Assembly (NCBI GenBank): GCA_030268105.1
Contig: BSDZ01000003.1
Coordinates: forward strand, 682,001 to 746,000
DNA: 64,000 nucleotides
Origin: Volvox africanus
Lineage: Eukaryota > Chlorophyta > Chlorophyceae > Chlamydomonadales > Volvocaceae
Direction: 5' to 3'
Positions 51,342-58,739 of this stretch are shown here, in pieces. The position numbers and the translations under genes were made by a program. Within the stretch, counting starts at the first letter, position 1; each line of letters opens with the position of its first letter. The notes beneath the pieces were generated by a model. That model worked only from the letters and a program-made list of their open reading frames with translations, was not told the DNA's origin and did no database searches.

Positions 51342-51370
51342 AAGTAATATTATCTGATATAATATTACTT
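51342..51370. other. LTR hairpin 2, 12-bp perfect stem
   Basis: Arms AAGTAATATTAT and ATAATATTACTT flank a CTGAT loop. The 3' LTR copy is at 57,978-58,006. ATTAAA follows two bases downstream. Confidence 0.87.
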
Positions 51371-51422
51371 CATTAAAGCACACGTTGAGAGCGCCGCACT
51401 CGTCGCGATGCATGCCCTGCAA

Positions 51423-51440
51423 CCGGATATCGTTATCCGG
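51423..51440. other. LTR hairpin 3, 7-bp stem
   Basis: Arms CCGGATA and TATCCGG flank TCGT. The 3' LTR copy is at 58,059-58,076. Confidence 0.8.
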
Positions 51441-51515
51441 ACCCTTGCATCATGCGAATGCCGGAAAGGCTTATACGTTGTTATGCGTAGACATCGCCTA
51501 GACGCAGTAGGGTTG

Positions 51516-51544
51516 TCACATTTAGGATCGGCCTCCTAATGTGA
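51516..51544. other. LTR hairpin 4, near-perfect 11-bp stem
   Basis: Arms TCACATTTAGGA and TCCTAATGTGA pair except for one extra T. The loop is TCGGCC or similar. The 3' LTR copy is at 58,152-58,180. Confidence 0.78.
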
Positions 51545-51618
51545 ATCGTACGGCATTGCGATGCTGCGAGTATAACAGATGCGAGGACGGCTAAGCTAGA
51601 CAAGACATTCGATACCGG

Positions 51619-51636
51619 AGAACACTTGTGTGTTCT
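51619..51636. other. LTR hairpin 5, 7-bp stem
   Basis: Arms AGAACAC and GTGTTCT flank TTGT. The 3' LTR copy is at 58,255-58,272. Confidence 0.78.
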
Positions 51637-51924
51637 ACATTACTATTGCTATACGATATCCTACTTAGCCCGAGCTAAAGCCTGAACTTCGCTAATCACC
51701 GCCGCGTGATGATTGCTTGCTTCCGGCGCTGACGGCGATTTCGTCCATTGCATCATTCCGATCTGTAAGACCGTAAGTTATATCTCTCTTCGTCTTGAAG
51801 TCTTCCGCTGTCTCTGTTTGCTCTCGCTTGCCTTGCTGTACTTGCAAGTGCTCGCGCATCGGTGTCTAAAGTCTTCAGACGTGCAGACACTTATGAGCAA
51901 ACGCGAACGAGAGGTACAACAATT

Positions 51925-51939
51925 TGGTATCGAGACAGG
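51925..51939 (+). other. Putative tRNA primer-binding site
   Basis: TGGTATCGAGACAGG lies three bases after the 5' LTR. It starts with TGG, the complement of the CCA end of a tRNA, as expected for minus-strand priming. The first seven bases, TGGTATC, agree with sites complementary to plant-type initiator methionine tRNA; the rest agrees only partly. The tRNA identity is therefore an inference. Confidence 0.7.
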
Positions 51940-51988
51940 TTCGTTGCCTAACTGTCTCTCTTTGTCTAATCGGAAGTAGGTTCTTTCT

Positions 51989-52080
51989 ATGGCGAGTTCC
52001 AGCGACGAACCACGAGGACCGCTAGATACTTTTGCCGAAGACTTAGGCCGCGCCGTTTTGGACGCCGCCGCTTCCGGTTT
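51989..52080 (+). CDS. Possible first coding exon of gag (leader ORF)
   Basis: An ATG at 51,989 opens a 31-codon frame (MASSSDEPRGPLDTFAEDLG...) that closes at TAA 52,082-52,084. The peptide is acidic and serine-rich at its start, looks like an N-terminal coding sequence, and its final codons run into GTAATTG, a possible splice donor at 52,081. If the following 77 bases are removed, the frame continues into the open segment from 52,158. It could instead be an unspliced upstream ORF that regulates gag translation. No domain is recognised. Confidence 0.4.
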
Positions 52081-52157
52081 GTAATTGTTTAATTGCTTTT
52101 GCTTAGATTGCTGCACTTGTTGTGTAAGTGTACGCTCTGAGTCGCAGGTAATCTCAG
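52081..52157 (+). other. Candidate 77-bp GT-AG intron in the gag leader
   Basis: Begins GTAATTG and ends AATCTCAG. Both flanks look coding, and the reading frames on the two sides agree only if exactly this segment is removed: 51,989-52,080 leaves two bases, completed by T at 52,158. Without splicing the first frame stops at once (TAA at 52,082) and the second frame has a TGA at 52,138. An alternative acceptor at 52,106 leads to a stop within 12 codons. Confidence 0.4.
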
Positions 52158-52321
52158 TGCACCGGCATTGCTTGCCGCGGCGACTGAGACCGTCGTTCGT
52201 CCGGACCAGTTGGCGACTCTCATTGCCCAAACTACGGAGATCAGGACTCAGCTGGGCAATTACTTGCTGAGTTTGCTGAATCTTCTCAAGAGTACTGTCG
52301 GTAGGCTCACCGAATCGCTTT
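52158..52321 (+). CDS. Possible second coding exon of gag (helical segment)
   Basis: The frame reads APALLAAATETVVRPDQLAT, then a leucine-rich, amphipathic stretch (LIAQTTEIRTQLGNYLLSLL) that looks like a helical or coiled-coil Gag N-terminus. The coding look fades after about 52,315, although the frame stays open to 52,428. It is in a different frame from the main gag ORF at 52,389. A second intron ending at TAG 52,368-52,370 would link them only with a weak donor (GTCGGT at 52,297), and other donor-acceptor pairs are possible. The 3' end given here is approximate. Confidence 0.35.
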
Positions 52322-52388
52322 GTACTCTTGCCTTTTGCGATAGAAGTCGGCTTCTATTACGCAAAACTAGGGTATCGTTTCGTGCTCC

Positions 52389-53624
52389 ATGTCCGCGGAA
52401 CACGACGATACGCCGCACACTAGCCTAGCTAGCCAACCCGATTTCGTTGTAGCTGCTAGAGCGCCGGATAGAGGTCTTGAGACTGTTGGCGCGCGAGCCA
52501 CTCAAGATCCCCTTTTCCTTCAGACCCCTGCTCACTTAATTGTGCCGCATTCAGCAGTGAACACGAATATGGACAACACTGCTGAACCAAGGGTTCTGCC
52601 ATTACCTCAAGCTCGAGGGCATGATGACATCCCTGAGGTGATGAGATTGTCGATTCCCGTTCCTAGGCTCAATATTTCGCTGACCGACAAGACACCAGGG
52701 CATAGCATAGCCGATGCAACTCGTGCGTACGTGCGTGACGCTAAAAAGTACCTCCAAGCTGTTCATGGTGGCGATAATGACGGTATCAGGTGTCTCTTCG
52801 TTGGTAACACCCTCGAGGGCGCAGCGAAGGACTGGTATCGAAATTGGACCAACGCCCGGGGCAGCTATACTTTTGACGAGTTAGTCGCCGCTTTGCTTGC
52901 ACGATTCGCTACTGAGGTTCAAGCACGCGATGTGGAAGCTCGTAACGTTTTGGCAGCGGGTAGCTACCACATGCGTCGGGATGAAAACGTACCTGCGTAC
53001 CAGTCACGCTTTGAAGCACTTGTGACTCCCATTGCTGACCTCACCGAATCTGAGCGTGTCTTTTGGTTTAGGCGAGGCCTAACGAAACTTTTGGCTAAAT
53101 GGTGCGCCACTGACTTGGTTGGAGCGCAGATCAAGTCGTATGACGCGTTGGTCGCTTTTGCTAAGGGCGCGGAGATACGACTTCTTGCCGGCAAGGAAGA
53201 AGTCAAGTCTGCCCCTCGTGCAAATGCCGTGCAAGTGCAGGATCCGCTTGGGGAAGCTGTGGCTCTCGACCAGGACCTCGGCGCGACCCGCCCCACGCCT
53301 ACTGCCGCGACGCGACGCAGCAACAGGCAACGCAAGGCGCACGGGGGCGCTAGCTCGGGTGTCCGTGGTACAGGAGGGGCAGGTCCGAGCTCGGACCCAG
53401 CTAGGAACAGGAAGCGTGGTGGTGCGCCGTCGTCGGCAGCCGCACAGCGTTCCGACCCCAACGCGAAGCGTACTCGTACGGACGACACATTTATGCCAAA
53501 ATGGAATTGCAATCGTTCCGAATTCGAGCGTCGAAAATTGGCCAACGTTTGTCTACGGTGTGCGGAGAGCCATTCTACGAAGGATTGCCCTCTAATGCCG
53601 CCGTTTGTACCTCAGCCGAAATAG
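52389..53624 (+). CDS. gag: Gag polyprotein (capsid and CCHC nucleocapsid)
   Basis: The 411-residue Gag forms the particle that packages element RNA. After an acidic, low-complexity N-terminus (residues 1-95), residues about 100-275 resemble the retrotransposon Gag capsid region, with LEGAAKDWYRNW near 137-148 and a helical FDELVAALLARFATE stretch. A basic Arg/Ala/Gly/Ser-rich linker follows (about 295-370). The C-terminus carries a zinc knuckle with Cys388, Cys391, His395 and Cys400. Its spacing is CX2CX3HX4C, one residue shorter than the usual X4 between the second Cys and His. The start is the first ATG after an in-frame TAG (52,368-52,370), but splicing from the leader could add an N-terminus. 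The frame ends at UAG 53,622-53,624, and the same frame stays open beyond it into pol. Confidence 0.88.
   Translation: MSAEHDDTPHTSLASQPDFVVAARAPDRGLETVGARATQDPLFLQTPAHLIVPHSAVNTNMDNTAEPRVLPLPQARGHDDIPEVMRLSIPVPRLNISLTDKTPGHSIADATRAYVRDAKKYLQAVHGGDNDGIRCLFVGNTLEGAAKDWYRNWTNARGSYTFDELVAALLARFATEVQARDVEARNVLAAGSYHMRRDENVPAYQSRFEALVTPIADLTESERVFWFRRGLTKLLAKWCATDLVGAQIKSYDALVAFAKGAEIRLLAGKEEVKSAPRANAVQVQDPLGEAVALDQDLGATRPTPTAATRRSNRQRKAHGGASSGVRGTGGAGPSSDPARNRKRGGAPSSAAAQRSDPNAKRTRTDDTFMPKWNCNRSEFERRKLANVCLRCAESHSTKDCPLMPPFVPQPK
53622..53624 (+). promoter_or_regulatory. In-frame UAG between gag and pol (possible readthrough stop)
   Basis: UAG is followed by GGGCUUGCCCGGG and 721 open codons in the same frame encoding protease and reverse transcriptase. 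Gag and Pol thus differ by a single stop, as in retroviruses that use stop readthrough. A GC-rich stretch about 8 bases downstream could form a hairpin. A chance nonsense mutation in a single gag-pol ORF would look the same. Confidence 0.5.
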
Positions 53625-55790
53625 GGGCTTGCCCGGGTTCCTGCGGAGGGGGCTCTACCTGGGTTTTCTGAACTAACGCGTGGTCGGTGGTCATCCTTAC
53701 GGCCAGCCGTTAAGGCATTGTTGCCTTGTGTACTTGGACACATCGAGCGAGTCATTGCGCGACGCATCACGCTTGACGGACGCACGGGACTTCTCTGCTT
53801 CGACCCGTTGTGTAATTTGTTTACACCTCGCCGTCCCCTGTCGTCTATCGATCTGTCTAACCACGTGGTTTTGTTCATCCCCTCGTCTCTGCGTGAGATG
53901 TCGGAACAGTTGGCCATGTACAGGAGGTGTAGGCGTCAATATCCAGACACTGCCGCATGTGTATTACTCCCTGCTTTCTGTCGGCGCAAGGCAGAGGCAT
54001 CGTTAAGGGGTATGCGGCATGTCCACCGGTTCGAGCCGGGCACCGTTTTGTTTAATGGTGTGGATCGGGAGGGTACGTTGGCTCCGTGGCCACACCTATC
54101 CTACTCGGTTGACGTTTGGTACGAAGCTCCTGATGGGGGTGCCGTTGGTTACGGGCCCGCCCTAAGTGCACTGACGTTGTCTGCTGGGCAGTCGCTCATA
54201 GATAACCGTGTCCCTGTGGTTCAGATCGGTTTGAATGGCCGTACTCTGAAGGCACTTGTTGACACCGGTGCCAGTGACGACTTCATCTCTGTCGCAGAGG
54301 TGAATGCGCTGGGGTTGTCCCCAGAGTCGTCTGATTGTACACAGGTTACCCTTGCTGACGGGGGTAAGCATCCCATCGTGGGCAGGATTACCCTTAGCCT
54401 ATCGTTAGGCCCTTTGCGTGTTGTGACCCGGCCGTACGTGCTGCAGGGCTTAGCAGAGACTGCACCGTACATAATGGGGTCGTCGACATTACGACAGTAC
54501 CGCGCGCGCATCGACATGGAGACCGCAACCCTGCATATGTGCAAGGGTACTCTGTCGATTAAGGTACCTTTCCTGTCGTTCGAACATGTCACACCAAAGG
54601 AGGGCGAAACTGAGGCGGTGCCTATGGTTAATTTCGCTGTGACCGCAATGGCCGCGCGAATCGAACCAGAGCTAGTCGGGCGTAAGGAGGCCGTCCGTTT
54701 GTTACGGAAGGGTGCCCACGAACTGCTTTTAAGGCCGCGGGTGAGCTGTTGTGTCACCACCGCGCAGATTTCTGTGGATCCTGAGGTTGAGGCCCTACTG
54801 TCGCAGTATGAGGACGTCTTTAAAGATATCCCTGGCCTACCACCTATGCGTCCTGTTGATCACACAATCCCTCTCATGCCTGGAGCGCAGCCTACGGCCC
54901 GGCCAATGTACAGGTTGAGTCCATTGGAACTGGACGAGGTGAAGCGCCAGGTGACGGATTTGCTCGCGAAGGGTATGATACGCCCCAGCACATCCCCGTA
55001 TTCTGCACCGATTTTGTTTGTCGGTAAGAAGGATGGGACCTTGCGCATGTGCATCGATTACCGGGGGTTAAATGCGAATACGGTGAAAAATCGCTACCCT
55101 TTGCCACGCGTGGACGACCTGTTGGATAAGCTGAAGGGCTCGGCTTATTTTTCCTCAATTGACTTACAACAGGGCTACAATCAGATTCGCATCGCTGCCT
55201 CTGATATCCCGAAAACCGCTTTTCGGACGCCCTTCGGTCACTTTGAGTATACGGTCCTATCGTTTGGTTTGACTAATGCCCCTGCGACGTTTCAGGCGGT
55301 TATGGACCGAATGTTTAGGCCGTTTATCGACAGGTTCGTTGTTTGCTACCTGGATGACATCTTGGTATATTCTAAGACGCGCGAGGAGCACTTGGAGCAT
55401 CTGCGGCTCGTGCTCGACGTTATGAGGCGGGAGCAATTGTTTGCTAAACGCGCCAAATGCTTTTGGGCGCAGCCTCAGGTGGAATATTTGGGCCACATTG
55501 TGTCGGCCACCGGTGTGAAGATGGACCCGCGGAAGGTCGCCGTGGTTCGCGATTGGCCCGCGCCTCAGAACCTCACGGAGCTGCGTAAGTTCCTTGGCTT
55601 GACCAATTATTTCCGGAAGTTCATTGAAAAATATTCCATCATTGCGGCCCCGCTTACTAACTTAACTCGCAAAGGCGTTTTCGTTTCGCTCGAGTCGTGG
55701 ACGCCGCAATGCCAGCGGGCATTCGAAGAGCTCAAACGAATCGTTGCCGAAGATGTCACCCTTGCATTCCCTGATTACTCGTTGCCATAG
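53625..55790 (+). CDS. pol: Pol part 1: aspartic protease and reverse transcriptase
   Basis: The frame is continuous with gag after the UAG and gives 721 codons before UAG 55,788-55,790. Numbered from 53,625, the aspartic protease active site DTGAS starts at residue 213, within [10 protein letters not shown]. Reverse transcriptase follows from about residue 400. Catalytic residues are Asp513 ([12 protein letters not shown]) and Asp577-Asp578 of YLDD; the [23 protein letters not shown] block and the [15 protein letters not shown] connection (about 655-672) are typical of Ty3/gypsy. The protease would mature the polyprotein and the reverse transcriptase would copy element RNA to DNA. No ATG is near the start, the first being at 53,898, which favours translation by readthrough from gag. 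The frame is lost right after the reverse transcriptase thumb, before RNase H. Confidence 0.92.
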   Translation, partial: GLARVPAEGALPGFSELTRGRWSSLRPAVKALLPCVLGHIERVIARRITLDGRTGLLCFDPLCNLFTPRRPLSSIDLSNHVVLFIPSSLREMSEQLAMYRRCRRQYPDTAACVLLPAFCRRKAEASLRGMRHVHRFEPGTVLFNGVDREGTLAPWPHLSYSVDVWYEAPDGGAVGYGPALSALTLSAGQSLIDNRVPVVQIGLNGRTLKALVDTGASDDFISVAEVNALGLSPESSDCTQVTLADGGKHPIVGRITLSLSLGPLRVVTRPYVLQGLAETAPYIMGSSTLRQYRARIDMETATLHMCKGTLSIKVPFLSFEHVTPKEGETEAVPMVNFAVTAMAARIEPELVGRKEAVRLLRKGAHELLLRPRVSCCVTTAQISVDPEVEALLSQYEDVFKDIPGLPPMRPVDHTIPLMPGAQPTARPMYRLSPLELDEVKRQVTDLLAKGMIRPSTSPYSAPILFVGKKDGTLRMCIDYRGLNANTVKNRYPLPRVDDLLDKLKGSAYFSSIDLQQGYNQIRIAASDIPKTAFRTPFGHFEYTVLSFGLTNAPATFQAVMDRMFRPFIDRFVVCYLDDILVYSKTREEHLEHLRLVLDVMRREQLFAKRAKCFWAQPQVEYLGHIVSATGVKMDPRKVAVVRDWPAPQNLTELRKFLGLTNYFRKFIEKYSIIAAPLTNLTRKGVFVSLESWTPQCQRAFEELKRIVAEDVTLAFPDYSLP

Positions 55791-55792
55791 TG
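55785..55792 (+). other. Frame change between reverse transcriptase and RNase H
   Basis: The upstream frame ends CCA TAG, while the downstream RNase H frame is read from the G at 55,790 (GTG TCT GAT GCC). The protein families are contiguous across this point with almost no gap, so a one-base loss or a -1 shift explains it. No classic X XXY YYZ slippery heptamer is present, which favours a mutation or an assembly error over programmed frameshifting. Confidence 0.85.
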
Positions 55793-57673
55793 TCTGATGC
55801 CTCAATATTTGGAAGCGGCGCTGTATTGCTACAGGAAGGGCGACCGATCGCCTTCACGAGTAAGAAGTTTTCTGGTGCGGAGATTCGCTACACCACCGGG
55901 GAACAGGAGCTTCTGGCCGTGCTGCATGCTTTAAAGGAATGGCGCTGTTACCTCGAGGGACGCCCGTTTACTTTAAAGACTGACCATAAGCCCCTAACGT
56001 TTTTGCAAAGCGTTCCGACGTTGAACCGCCGTCAAGCTAGGTGGATGGAATATCTAGCTAGGTTCAACTGCACCTGGGAGTATATTTCTGGTAAATTGAA
56101 TATTGCCGATGCTCTCAGTCGACATCCGTCGTTACACGCTGCAATTTTGGCAGCGCCCGTCGTGCGGCCGCGTAGCGAGGGGGTTCCGATCGCGACGGAC
56201 CTCGCGGAGCGGTTGAAGGTTGCCTACAGCGCAGACGCCTGGTTCGCGGACCCGGCTAATGTAGAAAACCTTCGCAAGCAGAATGGCCTTTGGCTACGGA
56301 CGGAGGGTGCAGCTACGCAAATCGTCGTTCCGAACGACGACGCGCTACGCTACGACATCCTTGCGCGGTTCCACGAGGACCCGTTAGCAGGACACCCTGG
56401 TAGCAAGCGATTGATCGACTTGGTGCAACGTTCCTTTTGGTGGCCTCGTTTGGCTAAGGATGCGGCGAACTTCGTCCAGACATGCAGTCTGTGCCAGCGC
56501 AATAAGGCTTTGTCCGGTAAGGGCCATGGGTTGTTGCAACCGTTGCCTGTCCCGGATGCGCCTTGGGAAAGTGTTTCCATGGACTTCGTAGTCGCGCTGC
56601 CCAAAACTGAGGGGGGATACGATGCGGTGTTCGTAATGGTCGATCGTCTGACTAAGATGGTTCACCTAGCACCATGCACATCATCCTGCACGGCTGAGCA
56701 AACCGCACGTTTGTTTTTCGATAATGTGGTTCGGTTACACGGGATTCCCAAAAATGTGATCTCGGACCGCGGTGGACAGTTCACGTCTAAGTTTTGGGAA
56801 GCGCTCTGCAAACTAGTTGGCATGCGCGTCAACCTGAGCACGGCGTATCACCCGCAGACTGATGGTCAAACCGAACGCACAAACCGCACGTTGGGTGATA
56901 TGTTGCGCAATTATGCTGGTCGCACACCACTTGTTTGGGATACATATTTGACTGCGGCAGAATTCGCGCTTAACAACGCTGTTAACCGCTCTACAGGCAA
57001 AAGTCCGTTCTTTCTTAACTACGGGTTTCATCCCGCGCTACCCGTGTGGCGAGAGTTGGAAGTGAACGTGCCTGCTGCTAAACTTTTTGCCAAGTCTTTT
57101 ATGTCCCGAATCACAGACGCGAAGTCGTGTTTGGACGCGGCGCAGCAACGAACGACAGAATACTACAACAAATCCAAGCAGGATGTGACGTTTTCGGAAG
57201 GGCAACTCGTGTTGCTAAGCACCAAGAACTTGCGTTCCTTGGCCGACGGATCCCGAAAACTCTTACCCCGCTGGATTGGTCCGTATCCTGTCGTGCGCAT
57301 GGTTGGGAATGTGGCTGTGGAGCTTGCATTGCCCGCTGATATGCCCATTCACCCCACGTTTCACGTATCGCTTGTTCGTCCGTATCGTGGTACGGAACCC
57401 GTCCCTGAGCCTGCTAACGCCCCCGCAGCGATCGAACCAGTTCCCGAGACCTGGATCGCTGGTAAACAGAAGTTTTACGATGTGGAGCGGGTGTTAGATT
57501 ATCGCGCGCGTCGTGTGGGCCGACACCGACGTAAGCGAACAGTACACGAGTACTTGGTTAAGTGGACAGGGTATACCGACGAGCACAACTCATGGGAACC
57601 GGCACGCAACTTCTCACAGGACATGAAACCCCTGCTCGAAGAAGCCCGCAAACGTGCCACACAAGCCCAATGA
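55790..57673 (+). CDS. pol: Pol part 2: RNase H, integrase and chromodomain
   Basis: A 627-codon frame that starts mid-domain, so the GTG is not a true start. RNase H occupies residues 1-120 with Asp3, Glu40 and Asp65 at the expected acidic positions. Integrase follows: an HHCC zinc site (His195, His202, Cys232, Cys235) and the D,D(35)E core (Asp265, Asp326, Glu362) within SMDF, SDRGGQF and QTERTNR. A GPY module is at about 497-499 (RWIGPYPVV), and HPTFHVSLVRPY follows. A chromodomain spans about 560-622, with the cage aromatics Tyr563, Trp592 and Tyr595 all present in FYDVERVLD and VKWTGY. RNase H removes the RNA template, integrase joins element DNA to the chromosome, and the chromodomain is known in related elements to direct insertion to methylated H3K9 chromatin. 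It ends TGA at 57,671-57,673. Confidence 0.93.
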   Translation: MSDASIFGSGAVLLQEGRPIAFTSKKFSGAEIRYTTGEQELLAVLHALKEWRCYLEGRPFTLKTDHKPLTFLQSVPTLNRRQARWMEYLARFNCTWEYISGKLNIADALSRHPSLHAAILAAPVVRPRSEGVPIATDLAERLKVAYSADAWFADPANVENLRKQNGLWLRTEGAATQIVVPNDDALRYDILARFHEDPLAGHPGSKRLIDLVQRSFWWPRLAKDAANFVQTCSLCQRNKALSGKGHGLLQPLPVPDAPWESVSMDFVVALPKTEGGYDAVFVMVDRLTKMVHLAPCTSSCTAEQTARLFFDNVVRLHGIPKNVISDRGGQFTSKFWEALCKLVGMRVNLSTAYHPQTDGQTERTNRTLGDMLRNYAGRTPLVWDTYLTAAEFALNNAVNRSTGKSPFFLNYGFHPALPVWRELEVNVPAAKLFAKSFMSRITDAKSCLDAAQQRTTEYYNKSKQDVTFSEGQLVLLSTKNLRSLADGSRKLLPRWIGPYPVVRMVGNVAVELALPADMPIHPTFHVSLVRPYRGTEPVPEPANAPAAIEPVPETWIAGKQKFYDVERVLDYRARRVGRHRRKRTVHEYLVKWTGYTDEHNSWEPARNFSQDMKPLLEEARKRATQAQ

Positions 57674-57695
57674 CCCCTGCAGTCGATGCTGTATG

Positions 57696-57715
57696 ATGCA
57701 GCGAGGACGCTGCAT
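57696..57715 (+). other. Hairpin just upstream of the polypurine tract
   Basis: Arms ATGCAGCG and CGCTGCAT form a perfect 8-bp stem with an AGGA loop, between the pol stop and the polypurine tract. It could be a structural element of the RNA 3' end; no role is established here. Confidence 0.6.
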
Positions 57716-57717
57716 AC

Positions 57718-57730
57718 GGGAGGGGGGATA
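57718..57730 (+). other. Polypurine tract
   Basis: GGGAGGGGGGATA lies two bases before the 3' LTR. This purine run is the expected RNase H-resistant primer for plus-strand DNA synthesis. Confidence 0.9.
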
Positions 57731-57732
57731 AT

Positions 57733-58557
57733 TGTTGTGCTACGGTTCATTTCCCGTCGACGCGTAGGTCAACGCGATCCTATGAGTCGAAGTGCTTTTG
57801 TGATGAACGCATTACATATGAATGAATCTGCATGATATAAATGTATTCGCATACATTTATATATGCATCTGGCATGTTGTCATGATCCATCGCGACATCG
57901 CACCATGGCAAATCCGCCTAGCATGCATGAATGACCTAATCATTGAAGTGCGCATTATGCTCGTGCTACGAAACGATAAGTAATATTATCTGATATAATA
58001 TTACTTCATTAAAGCACACGTTGAGAGCGCCGCACTCGTCGCGATGCATGCCCTGCAACCGGATATCGTTATCCGGACCCTTGCATCATGCGAATGCCGG
58101 AAAGGCTTATACGTTGTTATGCGTAGACATCGCCTAGACGCAGTAGGGTTGTCACATTTAGGATCGGCCTCCTAATGTGAATCGTACGGCATTGCGATGC
58201 TGCGAGTATAACAGATGCGAGGACGGCTAAGCTAGACAAGACATTCGATACCGGAGAACACTTGTGTGTTCTACATTACTATTGCTATACGATATCCTAC
58301 TTAGCCCGAGCTAAAGCCTGAACTTCGCTAATCACCGCCGCGTGATGATTGCTTGCTTCCGGCGCTGACGGCGATTTCGTCCATTGCATCATTCCGATCT
58401 GTAAGACCGTAAGTTATATCTCTCTTCGTCTTGAAGTCTTCCGCTGTCTCTGTTTGCTCTCGCTTGCCTTGCTGTACTTGCAAGTGCTCGCGCATCGGTG
58501 TCTAAAGTCTTCAGACGTGCAGACACTTATGAGCAAACGCGAACGAGAGGTACAACA
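57733..58557 (+). repeat. 3' long terminal repeat, 825 bp
   Basis: Same length and apparently the same sequence as 51,097-51,921 at an offset of 6,636 bp, with TGTTGT...ACAACA ends. The five inverted repeats of the 5' LTR are all retained. It joins the satellite directly at CAACA/GTTGAGAGTGAGCC. Confidence 0.96.
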
Positions 58558-58562
58558 GTTGA
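58558..58562. other. Target site duplication, right copy (GTTGA)
   Basis: Matches the five bases before the 5' LTR and restores the satellite phase: GTTGAGAGTGAGCC follows as in an uninterrupted monomer. Confidence 0.93.
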
Positions 58563-58739
58563 GAGTGAGCCATGCACATATACCAATGAATGATGCAATA
58601 AGGGCCAGGCATGGCTGGGCGCATTGCAAATATAAACAAGTTTGGGCTGGTCGAGAGTCGCCGGTTAGATTCCCTCTGGCAGGTTGTTGAGACTGCGCAA
58701 TGCACATATACCAATTAATGATGCAATAAGGGCCAGGCA

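Larger units (their letters stand above)
51097..51921 (+). repeat. 5' long terminal repeat, 825 bp
   Basis: Starts TGTTGTGC and ends GTACAACA, so the terminal 6 bases form a perfect inverted repeat. It is repeated at 57,733-58,557 with no difference seen. The LTR is expected to hold the promoter and the polyadenylation site. A TATAAAT lies at 51,200-51,206 and an ATTAAA at 51,372-51,377, but neither can be assigned a role from sequence alone. At least five inverted repeats with short loops are spread along it (annotated separately). Confidence 0.96.
51097..58557 (+). mobile_element. Full-length Ty3/gypsy chromovirus LTR retrotransposon
   Basis: The 7,461-bp element is bounded by two 825-bp direct LTRs and a 5-bp target duplication GTTGA (51,092-51,096 and 58,558-58,562). 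The order LTR, primer site, gag with CCHC knuckle, protease, reverse transcriptase, RNase H, integrase, chromodomain, polypurine tract, LTR is that of Ty3/gypsy elements. The C-terminal chromodomain after a GPY module places it among the chromoviruses. The LTRs appear identical base for base, so the insertion is very recent. The element's own coding capacity is in doubt: an in-frame UAG follows gag and a one-base frame change splits pol between reverse transcriptase and RNase H. Base composition and structure are unlike the satellite on either side. Confidence 0.97.

Noticed and set aside
51713..51979. 88-codon open frame across the end of the 5' LTR as a gene
   Set aside because: It lies mostly within the LTR, starts at TTG, recurs in the 3' LTR with a different ending in satellite, and has no recognisable domain.
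52964..53545. 193-codon minus-strand open frame opposite gag
   Set aside because: It is the antisense shadow of the gag coding region with arginine- and proline-rich content expected from complementing gag codons, and no antisense promoter is visible.
53119..53595. 158-codon alternate + frame within gag
   Set aside because: It overlaps the conserved gag C-terminus in another frame and is rich in Arg and Ser from out-of-frame reading.
55790..57673. Envelope gene that would make the element an errantivirus
   Set aside because: Between the integrase chromodomain stop and the polypurine tract there are only about 44 bases, with no room for env.
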